Assembly (NCBI GenBank): GCA_016185145.1 | Contig: JACPOB010000038.1 | Span: forward strand, 1 to 45,801 | DNA: 45,801 nt | Direction of reading: 5' to 3' | Source: Rhodospirillales bacterium | Lineage (GTDB): Bacteria; Pseudomonadota; Alphaproteobacteria; Reyranellales; Reyranellaceae | Part shown: piece by piece, positions 27,332 through 34,762 of the stretch | Layout: the number at the start of each line of letters is the position of its first letter | Numbering within the stretch: the first letter of the stretch is position 1 | Translations under genes and position numbers: made by a program | The notes under the pieces: model-generated | Seen by the model: the letters and a program-made list of their open reading frames with translations, nothing else | Databases searched by the model: none | What the model was told of the DNA's origin: nothing

Positions 27332-28665
27332 TGCTGACCAAAGCCGACAACGAGTTCCTGACGCATAGCGGCCCCGGTACGCCGATGGGCGACCTGCTGC
27401 GCCGCTTCTGGATGCCCGCGCTGCTGAGCGAAGAGCTGCCCGAGCGCGACGGCCCGCCCCGGAAGATCAAGATCCTCGGCGAGGACCTGCTGGCCTTCCG
27501 TTCGACCGACGGCCGCGTCGGCATCGTCGAGCCGCACTGCCCGCATCGCGGCGCCAATCTCTACTATGGGCGGAATGAGCAGTGCGGGATCCGCTGCGCC
27601 TTCCACGGCTGGAAGTTCGACGTCGACGGCAACTGCGTCGACTTGCCGACCTCGCCGCCGGAGTCGCCCTACAAGGACTCCATCAAGCTGCTGTCGTATC
27701 CGACGCGCGAATGGGCCGACATGATCTGGGTCTACATGGGCCCGCGCGACAAGATGCCCGAGTTGCCGCAGCTCGAGATGGGATTGCTGCCGGCCTCCAG
27801 CCGCTACGTCACCAAGAAGTGGCAGGACTGCAACTGGGTGCAGAGCGTCGAAGGCGCGCTCGATACCGCCCACTTCTCCTTCCTGCATGCCGTGCTCGCC
27901 AAGGACGACGTCGCGGCGCGCGCCGCGCTTGCCAAGGCGGCGATCGCCGACCAGGCCACGCCCGACGATCGCATCCGCTGGATCCACCACGATCCACGGC
28001 CCAAATTCACCGTCCTCGGTCACGAGGCCGGCCTGCTGATCGGTGCCGCGCGCAAGACCGATGGCGCGGATCTCTACTGGCGCATCTCGCAGTTCCTGAT
28101 GCCCAACCACGCCTACACGCCGACCGCCTTCCCCGGCGAGATCTATTACGGCCAGTGCTGGGTGCCGGTCGACGACGGGTCGTGCTGGATCTACACCTAC
28201 TGCTGGCAGCCCGATCGGCCGTTCAGCAACGCCGAGCGCGCCAAGTTCGACGGCGGCTTCAACGTGCATGCCGAGGTCGACGACGACTACATGCCGCTGC
28301 GCAATCTGCGCAACGACTACCTGATCGACCGCAAGGTGCAGAAGCACACGACGTTCACCGGCATCGAAGGCGTGAGCGAGCAGGACGCCGCCATCCAGGA
28401 CAGCATGGGCGCCATCCAGGATCGCACCAGGGAGCATCTTGGCCCGACCGACGTCGGCGTCGTCGAGTTCCGCAAGCTCCTGATGGGCGGCGCCCGGTCG
28501 CTCCAGGCGGGCATCGAGCCCAAGGCGGCCGCCTCGGCTGCCCGCTATGCCGTACGGGCCGGCGGCGCGGTCGCCGCACCGGCAAAGAATCTCGAAACCG
28601 TCATGACCGAGCGCTTCGGTCACGCGCGCGGTTACATCGGCCAGCAATACGGGTTGGGCGACTGA
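27331..28665 (+). CDS. Rieske non-heme iron oxygenase, first of tandem pair
   Basis: 444-residue ring-hydroxylating or demethylating oxygenase of the phthalate-4,5-dioxygenase/VanA-like type. The Rieske cluster ligands are C70, H72, C89 and H92 (CPHRGAN...CAFHGW). The catalytic domain has the bridging Asp and mononuclear-iron histidines in EGALDTAHFSFLH (D178, H181, H186). It starts at ATG 27331, overlapping the sulfhydrylase stop, and its own stop overlaps the second oxygenase ATG by one base. Electrons must come from a reductase encoded elsewhere. The substrate is unknown. Confidence 0.93.
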   Translation: MLTKADNEFLTHSGPGTPMGDLLRRFWMPALLSEELPERDGPPRKIKILGEDLLAFRSTDGRVGIVEPHCPHRGANLYYGRNEQCGIRCAFHGWKFDVDGNCVDLPTSPPESPYKDSIKLLSYPTREWADMIWVYMGPRDKMPELPQLEMGLLPASSRYVTKKWQDCNWVQSVEGALDTAHFSFLHAVLAKDDVAARAALAKAAIADQATPDDRIRWIHHDPRPKFTVLGHEAGLLIGAARKTDGADLYWRISQFLMPNHAYTPTAFPGEIYYGQCWVPVDDGSCWIYTYCWQPDRPFSNAERAKFDGGFNVHAEVDDDYMPLRNLRNDYLIDRKVQKHTTFTGIEGVSEQDAAIQDSMGAIQDRTREHLGPTDVGVVEFRKLLMGGARSLQAGIEPKAAASAARYAVRAGGAVAAPAKNLETVMTERFGHARGYIGQQYGLGD

Positions 28666-30002
28666 TGCTGAGCAAAGCCGACAACGAATTCCTCACCCAG
28701 AGTGGTCCGGGCACGCCGATGGGCGACCTTCTGCGCCGCTTCTGGATGCCGGCGCTTTTGAGCGAAGAACTGCCCGAGCGCGACGGCCCGCCCAAGACGA
28801 TCAAGATTCTGGGCGAAGACCTCCTGGCCTTCCGCGGCACCGACGGGCGCGTCGGCATCGTCGAGCCTCACTGCCCGCACCGCGGCGCCAACCTCTATTA
28901 CGGGCGCAACGAGGAGTGCGGCATTCGCTGCGCCTTCCACGGCTGGAAGTTCGACGTCGACGGCAACTGCATCGACCTGCCGACCTCGCCGCCGGAGTCG
29001 TCGCACAAGGACACGATCAAGCTGCTCGCCTATCCGACGCGCGAATGGGGCGACATGATCTGGGTCTACATGGGCCCGCGTGAAAAGACGCCGGAGCTGC
29101 CGCAGCTCGAGATGGGGCTGGTCCCCTCCGCGCAGCGCTACGTCAGCAAGAAATGGCAGGACTGCAACTGGGTGCAGAGCCTCGAAGGCGGCATCGACAC
29201 CGCGCACTTCTCCTTCCTGCACGCCGTCCTGACCAAGGACGAGCAGGAGGCGCTGGCGATCTACAGCCGCTCGGCGGCACTCGGCGACCAGTCCAAGCCC
29301 GACGACCGCGTGCGCTGGATCCGCAACGATCCGCGACCGAAGTTCAGCATCATCGGCCACGATGCCGGCCTGGTGATCGGCGGCGCACGCAAGACCGATG
29401 GGCCCGAGCTCTACTGGCGCATCGCCCAGTTCCTGATGCCCAATCATGCCTTCGCGCCGGCGGCGATGCCGGGCGAGGTCTATTACGGCCAGGCCTGGGT
29501 GCCGGTGAGCGACACCAGCTGCTGGATCTACACCTACAGCTGGCGGCCAGACCGCGCCTTCACCAACTCCGAGCGCGCGCAATTCGACGGCGGCTTCGGC
29601 GTACACTCCCATGTCGACGACGACTACATGCCGCTGCGCAACCTCAGGAACGAGTACCTGATCGACCGGACGGCGCAGAAGCATACGAGCTTCACCGGCA
29701 TCACCGGTGTCAGCGAGCAGGACTCGGCGATCCAGGACAGTCAGGGCCCGATCCAGGACCGCACCAAGGAGCATCTCGGCCCGACCGACCTCGGCATCGT
29801 CGAGTTCCGCAAGCTCGTCATGGGCGCGGCGCGCGCGCTCGCCCGAGGCGGCGAGCCGAAATCGGCACGGGCGGCGAAGAAATATGCCGTGCGCTCGGGC
29901 GCCTGGGTCGCCGATCCGAACAAGGATCTCATTGCAGTCATGACCGAGCGTTTCGGTCATCGGTACGGCTATGTCGGAAACGAGTACGGGCTGGGAGAAT
30001 AG
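28665..30002 (+). CDS. Rieske non-heme iron oxygenase, second of tandem pair
   Basis: 445-residue paralogue of the preceding gene, colinear over its whole length with most residues identical by eye. The same ligands are present: C70, H72, C89, H92 for the Rieske cluster and D178, H181, H186 in EGGIDTAHFSFLH. Differences concentrate after the catalytic motif (about 190-215, where AKDDVAARAALAK is replaced by TKDEQEALAIYSR) and in the last 60 residues. ATG 28665 forms TGATG with the preceding stop. Both copies look functional, so they may form a mixed complex or act on different steps or substrates. Confidence 0.93.
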   Translation: MLSKADNEFLTQSGPGTPMGDLLRRFWMPALLSEELPERDGPPKTIKILGEDLLAFRGTDGRVGIVEPHCPHRGANLYYGRNEECGIRCAFHGWKFDVDGNCIDLPTSPPESSHKDTIKLLAYPTREWGDMIWVYMGPREKTPELPQLEMGLVPSAQRYVSKKWQDCNWVQSLEGGIDTAHFSFLHAVLTKDEQEALAIYSRSAALGDQSKPDDRVRWIRNDPRPKFSIIGHDAGLVIGGARKTDGPELYWRIAQFLMPNHAFAPAAMPGEVYYGQAWVPVSDTSCWIYTYSWRPDRAFTNSERAQFDGGFGVHSHVDDDYMPLRNLRNEYLIDRTAQKHTSFTGITGVSEQDSAIQDSQGPIQDRTKEHLGPTDLGIVEFRKLVMGAARALARGGEPKSARAAKKYAVRSGAWVADPNKDLIAVMTERFGHRYGYVGNEYGLGE

Positions 30003-30069
30003 TTAGACCAAGTGCGTCCGCTGCATTATCGTCTCGGCGTCAATAGATAGGGACTCGGGGGAATTCACG

Positions 30070-30678
30070 GTGACCGTCAAAATCTATGGGCCCACTGCTT
30101 CACGTGCGGCACGCGCGCTGTGGATCGTGCACGAGCTCGGCATTCCGTTCGAGCACGTCGCGATGGAGATGAAGGATCTCAAGAACGCCGATTATCTGAA
30201 GATCAATCCCAACGGCAAGGTGCCGGCCCTGGTCGATGGAGACTTCAAGCTCTTCGAATCGATGGCGATCAATCTCTATCTCGCCGCCAAGCACGGCAAG
30301 GACGGCTTCTTCCCGGCGAGCCTCGAGGATCAGGCGATCTGCCATCAGTGGAGCTTCTGGGGCATGACCGAGGTCGAGAAGCCCCTGCTCACCATCCTGA
30401 TCGACATGTTCATGACGGCGCCCGACAAGCGCAAGCCGGAGGCCGTCGCCGAGGCGCAGAAAGCGTTGCCCAAGCCGTTCGGCGTGCTGAACGGCGCCTT
30501 GCAGGGGCGCGACTATCTCCTCGGTTCGAAGTTCACCGTCGCCGATCTGAACCTGGCGTCGATCTGCAGCTGGGCCAAGCCGATCAAGTTCGACTTCAGC
30601 CCCTTCCCCAATGCAGGCGCCTGGCTCGACCGCTGCCTGTCGCGCCCGGCCTACAAGGCGGCGCGCACGGCGAAGTAA
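30070..30678 (+). CDS. Glutathione S-transferase family protein
   Basis: 202-residue GST. The N-terminal thioredoxin-like half has MTVKIYGPTASRAARALWI, INPNGKVPALVDGDF and the glutathione-binding FESMAINLYLA. The all-helical C-terminal half includes LGSKFTVADLNLASI, the conserved N-capping box. It resembles the phi-like bacterial class. GTG 30070 is preceded by GGGGGA. It lies 67 bases after the oxygenase pair on the same strand and could belong to that operon, handling an electrophilic product. Confidence 0.88.
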   Translation: MTVKIYGPTASRAARALWIVHELGIPFEHVAMEMKDLKNADYLKINPNGKVPALVDGDFKLFESMAINLYLAAKHGKDGFFPASLEDQAICHQWSFWGMTEVEKPLLTILIDMFMTAPDKRKPEAVAEAQKALPKPFGVLNGALQGRDYLLGSKFTVADLNLASICSWAKPIKFDFSPFPNAGAWLDRCLSRPAYKAARTAK

Positions 30679-30708
30679 AAGGGCGCGCGTCCCTCCGGCC
30701 CGCTCATA

Positions 30709-30813
30709 GTCTTCCGGACCGCGAGCTTCCAGCTCGCTCAGATTGATGAGCGCGCAGGATGCGCGCGGTCCGGAAGACGAAGAGCATGAGCGGACCTGGA
30801 GGTCCGCGCTCCG
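30709..30813. repeat. Composite palindromic repeat in a convergent gap
   Basis: Outer arms GTCTTCCGGACCGCG (30709-30723) and CGCGGTCCGGAAGAC (30764-30778) are perfect. The inner parts do not pair with each other: the left holds its own hairpin GCGAGC-TTCCA-GCTCGC and the right GCGCGC-AGGAT-GCGCGC. Directly after comes GCGGACCTGGAGGTCCGC (30790-30807), half of the other subtype. The copy is a mosaic. It lies between the GST and MFS genes. Confidence 0.85.
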
Positions 30814-30817
30814 CTGA

Positions 30818-32104
30818 CTACTCCGCAGGCGCCGGCTGCGGCGCCGCCGCACCGGCAGCGCGTGTCCGCTCGCCGGACGGCAGCAGCAGCGCCACCAGGG
30901 TGATCGCGACGGCGACGCCCGCCAGGCTCAGGAACAGCAGCTCCAGGCTGCCGGTGGTCTCACGCACCCAGGCGATCAGCATGATGGCGATCGGGCTCGC
31001 CCCCAGCGCCACCACGAACTTCGCGCCGAAGCCCAGCCCGTGATAGCGGCTGGGCGTATAGCGGGCGATCAGGATGTTCTCGATCGGCCCCGAAGCCGAG
31101 CTCAGCACCGCCGAGGCGATGGCGCCGAGCAGCGCCAGGTAGCCGTTGCCCATGGCCAGCGCCAGCATGGCCGGCACCTGCAGCGCCGAAGCAATGACAT
31201 AGGTCGACTTCAGCGGATAGCGATCGATGATCGTGCGGCCCATGGCGTACTGCGCGATGCCGGAGACGACGTAGATCATCGACGTCGCGAGGCCGACCCA
31301 CAGCACGACCTGGGTCGCCAGGCCCCACGACGCCAGAAGCGCGCGCAGGCTCGCGATGTCGTCCGCGAGCCGCGTCTCGAAGACCAGCGCGGCGCCGAAC
31401 ATCACGGCCGACCAGACGATGCCTTCGAGCGCCATGGTGACGGAAAGCACGGAGAAGACGCGCCAGAATTCGCGTTTGCCGGTCTGTACGCCGGCCGTCG
31501 CGGGCATCGGCCGGTCGCCGATCTTGCCCTGGCGGATCTGCCAAGTGAGCAGCGCGCCGACCACGATGCAGACGATGCCGGGCACGATGAAGGCGGCGCG
31601 CCACGAGGCGAGCGTGATCAGCACGCCGGGCACGATGCCGTAGAGCGCGAGGCCTGCGCTGCCCCACAGGCCGTTGACGCCCATGGCATGGCCCTGCTCC
31701 TTGGCTGTGCGGATGATCCAGCCGATGCCGACCGAGTGATAGATCGCGCCGAACACGCCCAGCCCGCACAGCGCCAGCATCAGGCCGAACGTATCGCCCT
31801 CGGCGACCAATCCACAGGCGATCGACGACAGGCCGAGCCCGAAGAACATCACCACCATCATCGGCGGCGCCCCGAAGCGGTCCGATGCCCAGCCTGCCGG
31901 CAGGGACATCACGCCGAGCAGCACGGCGGACGGCGCATAGAGCTCCAAAAGCCGCTCCGGGGCCAAGTCCCAGGCCACGGCCAAGGTCAGCACGATGACG
32001 GCGTAAAAGGCCGTCATCATGTGCATCAGGGCATGGCCGATCGAGGAGAAGACCAGAACGCGCTTGCCCATGGCTACCGACGGATCGGACGCAACTTTCA
32101 TCAT
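30818..32104 (-). CDS. MFS transporter
   Basis: 428-residue membrane transporter with about 12 helices. Recognisable features are GHALMHMMTAFYAVIVLTLA in helix 1, the MFS loop GWASDRFGAPPMMV after helix 2, GLGVFGAIYHSVGIGWIIRT in helix 4 and LWGSAGLALYGIVPGVLITL in helix 5. The GHALMH and AIYHSVG pattern resembles fosmidomycin-resistance-like carriers, but the substrate is not assignable. ATG 32104 is followed at once by a second ATG (32101). The frame is open far upstream to 33331 but runs antisense through tRNA-Pro and another MFS gene, so that part is discarded. Confidence 0.87.
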   Translation of the reverse strand: MMKVASDPSVAMGKRVLVFSSIGHALMHMMTAFYAVIVLTLAVAWDLAPERLLELYAPSAVLLGVMSLPAGWASDRFGAPPMMVVMFFGLGLSSIACGLVAEGDTFGLMLALCGLGVFGAIYHSVGIGWIIRTAKEQGHAMGVNGLWGSAGLALYGIVPGVLITLASWRAAFIVPGIVCIVVGALLTWQIRQGKIGDRPMPATAGVQTGKREFWRVFSVLSVTMALEGIVWSAVMFGAALVFETRLADDIASLRALLASWGLATQVVLWVGLATSMIYVVSGIAQYAMGRTIIDRYPLKSTYVIASALQVPAMLALAMGNGYLALLGAIASAVLSSASGPIENILIARYTPSRYHGLGFGAKFVVALGASPIAIMLIAWVRETTGSLELLFLSLAGVAVAITLVALLLPSGERTRAAGAAAPQPAPAE

Positions 32105-32180
32105 GGCGCCTGTATCGGGCCGGAACCGGGTCTGCGCAAGCCGGCTTGCGGCATCGCTGCCATTCGCGCTAAAGCCCCTT

Positions 32181-32202
32181 TGCCGCAGGGGACCCTGCGG
32201 CA
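32181..32202. repeat. Perfect hairpin just before tRNA-Pro
   Basis: TGCCGCAGG (32181-32189), loop GGAC, CCTGCGGCA (32194-32202). It ends six bases before the mature tRNA. It could be part of the tRNA leader or a terminator-like stem; there is no T run. Confidence 0.45.
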
Positions 32203-32207
32203 CCGGT

Positions 32208-32284
32208 CGGGGCGTAGCGCAGCCTGGTAGCGCATCAGTCTGGGGGACTGGGGGTCGCAGGTTCAAATCCTGTCGCCCCGACCA
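32208..32284 (+). tRNA. tRNA-Pro (anticodon GGG)
   Basis: 77-base cloverleaf with encoded CCA. The acceptor CGGGGCG pairs with CGCCCCG, the D-arm contains AGCCTGGTA, and the T-arm is GCAGG-TTCAAAT-CCTGT. The anticodon loop CTGGGGG places GGG at 32242-32244. The anticodon stem TCAGT/ACTGG has a terminal T-G pair. The discriminator base is A, as usual for tRNA-Pro in bacteria. It reads CCC and CCU codons. Confidence 0.97.
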
Positions 32285-32311
32285 TTTTCCTCCCCATCCA
32301 TCGACGACGCC

Positions 32312-33517
32312 ATGAACACCCGGCGGGCGCTGGCCTTCATCTTCTGCACGGTGACGCTCGACTGCCTGGCTCTGGGGATCATGCTGCCGGTCCTGCCGAC
32401 CATCGTGCTCGGCTTCATGGGCGGCAACACGGCCGGCGCCGCAGAGGTGTTCGGCGTGTTCGCCACGACCTGGGGCCTGATGCAGTTCCTCTGCTCGCCG
32501 TTGCTCGGCGCGCTGTCGGATCGCTTCGGCCGCCGGCCGGTCATCCTGATCTCCTGTCTTGGCCTGGGGCTCGACTACATCTTCATGGCGGTCGCGCCGT
32601 CGCTCGTGCTCCTGCTGGTGGGGCGCATCATTTCCGGCATCACCGCGGCCACCATTGCCACGTCCTTCGCCTACATCGCCGACGTCACCAAGCCCGACGA
32701 GCGCGCCAAGTCGTTCGGTATCGTCGGCATGGGCTTTGGCCTCGGCTTCGTGCTGGGGCCCGCGCTTGGCGGCCTGCTGGGCGGTTTCGATCCGCGCCTG
32801 CCCTTCTGGGTGTCGGCTGCCGCCAGCCTGGCCAACGCCGCATTCGGCTGGTTCGTGCTGCCCGAATCGCTGCCGCCGGAGCGCCGCATGGCGTTCGCCT
32901 GGAAGCGCGCCAATCCGGTGGGAGCGCTGAAGCTCCTGCTGTCCCATCGCCAACTCGTCGGGCTCGCCACCATCGACTTCATCGTCAACATGGCCCACCA
33001 GGTTCTGCCGTCGATCTTCGTGCTCTATGCCGGCTATCGCTACGGCTGGAACGAGACGACGGTCGGTCTGACACTCGCCTTCGTCGGCGTCAGCACCGGC
33101 ATCGTCTCGGGTTTCGTCGTCGGCCCCGCCGTGAAGTGGCTCGGCACGCGGCGCGCGCTGCTGGTCGGCCTGGCGTTCGGCTGTCTCGGCATGGTGATCT
33201 ACGGGCTGGCGCCGACCGGCACATGGTTCTGGGTCGGCGTGCCGGTGATGTCGCTGTGGGGCCTCGTCGGCCCATCGCTCCTCGACCTGATGAGCCGCCG
33301 GGTGAGCGAATCCGAGCAAGGCCAACTGCAAGGCGCCAACAGCTCTTCACGCAGCATCACCGGCCTGGTCGGGCCGGCGATCTTCAGTACCACGTTCGCC
33401 TGGCTGCTCGGCTGGCTGCCCGGAGCGCCCTTCCTGCTCGCGGCCCTGCTCCTGTTGCTGGCCGTTTGCGTCACCTGGCTGGTGACGGCGCCGGCGCCTG
33501 CCGACGCGTCGGCTTGA
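32312..33517 (+). CDS. TetA-like MFS efflux transporter (TCR/Tet family)
   Basis: 401-residue drug:proton antiporter-type membrane protein. It has LDCLALGIMLPVLPTIV in helix 1, SPLLGALSDRFGRRPVILIS between helices 2 and 3, GFGLGFVLGPALGGLLGGFD in helix 5 and GTRRALLVGLAFG in the repeated loop. This architecture matches tetracycline-resistance and related exporters. Many chromosomal members do not confer tetracycline resistance, so the substrate is open. It begins 27 bases after tRNA-Pro on the same strand with no visible terminator, so tRNA and transporter may share a transcript. No TetR gene is adjacent. Confidence 0.88.
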   Translation: MNTRRALAFIFCTVTLDCLALGIMLPVLPTIVLGFMGGNTAGAAEVFGVFATTWGLMQFLCSPLLGALSDRFGRRPVILISCLGLGLDYIFMAVAPSLVLLLVGRIISGITAATIATSFAYIADVTKPDERAKSFGIVGMGFGLGFVLGPALGGLLGGFDPRLPFWVSAAASLANAAFGWFVLPESLPPERRMAFAWKRANPVGALKLLLSHRQLVGLATIDFIVNMAHQVLPSIFVLYAGYRYGWNETTVGLTLAFVGVSTGIVSGFVVGPAVKWLGTRRALLVGLAFGCLGMVIYGLAPTGTWFWVGVPVMSLWGLVGPSLLDLMSRRVSESEQGQLQGANSSSRSITGLVGPAIFSTTFAWLLGWLPGAPFLLAALLLLLAVCVTWLVTAPAPADASA

Positions 33518-33652
33518 ACGCCTGGCCACTGCGATCGACGTCGCCTGGCTCATTGCCGGGCGATCCGTGACGGATTCGGACGTGGAAGTTCCGTAGACGC
33601 CGATAAGCCCAGCATGCCATTGTGTCATAAAAGAGTAACAATTGAGGGACGC

Positions 33653-34687
33653 ATGAAGACGGCAGCAGCAGGCATCGCATTCCTTTTAGCCTTGGGCGCA
33701 ACGACTCTGGCGATGCCCGCTTCGGCGCAGGGCGTGCTGAACGTCTACTGCTCGGTCCAGGTCGAGTGGTGCACGCTGATCGCCAACGAGTTCCAGAAGG
33801 CCACCGGCGTCAAGATGTCGATGACGCAGAAGGGCTCCGGCGAGACCATCGCCCAGCTCAAGGCCGAGGCGCAGAACCCCAAGGGCGACGTCTGGTTCGG
33901 AGGCACCGGCGATCCGCATCTGCAGGCTGCCGAGGAAGGCCTGACCGAGGTCTACAAGTCGCCCAAGATGAGCGAACTGCACCCCTGGGCGATCAAGCAG
34001 AACACCGATTCGGGCGGCAAGACCGTCGGCATATACGCCGGCGCGCTTGGCTTCGGCTTCAACACCGAGCTTCTGGCCAAGAAGTACGTGAAGGCGCCGG
34101 CCTGCTGGGCTGACCTGCTGAAACCCGAATTCAAGGGTGAGATCCAGATGGCAAATCCCAACTCGTCGGGCACGGCCTATGTGGCGATCGCCACGCTGGT
34201 CCAGCTCATGGGCGAGGACAAGGCGTTCGACTACCTGAAGAAGATGCACGCCAACATCAACGCCTATACCCGCTCCGGCACCGCCCCGATGAAGGCGGTG
34301 GCGCGCGGCGAGACCATGGTGTCGATCAGCTTCGTGCATGACGGCGTCACCGAGGCGCTGGCCGGCTTCCCGGTGAAGACGGCGACGCCCTGCGAGGGCA
34401 CCGGCTACGAGATCGGCTCGATGAGCATCGTCAAGGGCGCGCGCAACATGGCCAATGCCAAGAAGTTCTACGACTGGGCGCTGACGCCGGAAGCGCAGAA
34501 GCTCGGGGCGCAGGCCAAGCAGTTCCAGGTGCCGTCGAACAAGGCGACGCCGCTGCCGCCCGAAGCGCCCAAATTCGCCGACATGAAGCTGATCGACTAC
34601 GACCAGGCCAAGTACGGCAAATCGGCCGAGCGCAAGCGCCTGATCGCGCGCTGGGACAGCGAGGTGGGTGCTCTGCCGAAGCCTTAG
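33653..34687 (+). CDS. Iron(III)-type ABC transporter substrate-binding protein
   Basis: 344-residue periplasmic protein with a Sec signal peptide (MKTAAAGIAFLLALGATTLA, cleaved near ASAQG). The mature protein starts LNVYCSVQVEWCTLIANEFQ and contains GSGETIAQLKAEAQNPKGDV, GTGDPHLQAAEEGLTEVYKS and ARGETMVSISFVHDGV, as in the FutA/AfuA and 2-aminoethylphosphonate-binding families. Iron is the usual ligand, but phosphonates are also bound by this group. ATG 33653 has GAGGG upstream. It heads the operon with the permease and ATPase genes. Confidence 0.88.
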   Translation: MKTAAAGIAFLLALGATTLAMPASAQGVLNVYCSVQVEWCTLIANEFQKATGVKMSMTQKGSGETIAQLKAEAQNPKGDVWFGGTGDPHLQAAEEGLTEVYKSPKMSELHPWAIKQNTDSGGKTVGIYAGALGFGFNTELLAKKYVKAPACWADLLKPEFKGEIQMANPNSSGTAYVAIATLVQLMGEDKAFDYLKKMHANINAYTRSGTAPMKAVARGETMVSISFVHDGVTEALAGFPVKTATPCEGTGYEIGSMSIVKGARNMANAKKFYDWALTPEAQKLGAQAKQFQVPSNKATPLPPEAPKFADMKLIDYDQAKYGKSAERKRLIARWDSEVGALPKP

Positions 34688-34701
34688 AATGCCTCTCTTG
34701 C

Positions 34702-34762
34702 CGGAGCGCGGACCTCCAGGTCCGCTCATGAGCATGATGCGGACCTGGAGGTCCGCGCTCCG
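34702..34762. repeat. Palindromic repeat abutting the permease start codon
   Basis: Perfect 24-base arms, 34702-34725 (CGGAGCGCGGACCTCCAGG then TCCGC) and 34739-34762, with centre TCATGAGCATGAT. The base after the right arm is the A of the permease ATG (34763), and ATGAGCATGA follows, similar to the centre of the repeats. It separates the binding-protein gene from the permease gene in the operon. Confidence 0.95.

Noticed and set aside
32181..32202. Hairpin taken as part of a second tRNA or as a confident terminator
   Set aside because: It is a simple stem with no cloverleaf and no T run, so it is listed only as a hairpin.
30818..33331. 837-residue open frame on the minus strand extending the MFS gene upstream
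   Set aside because: The first 400 residues are Arg/Glu/His-rich shadow sequence running antisense through tRNA-Pro and the TetA-like gene. Transporter sequence begins only at 32104.
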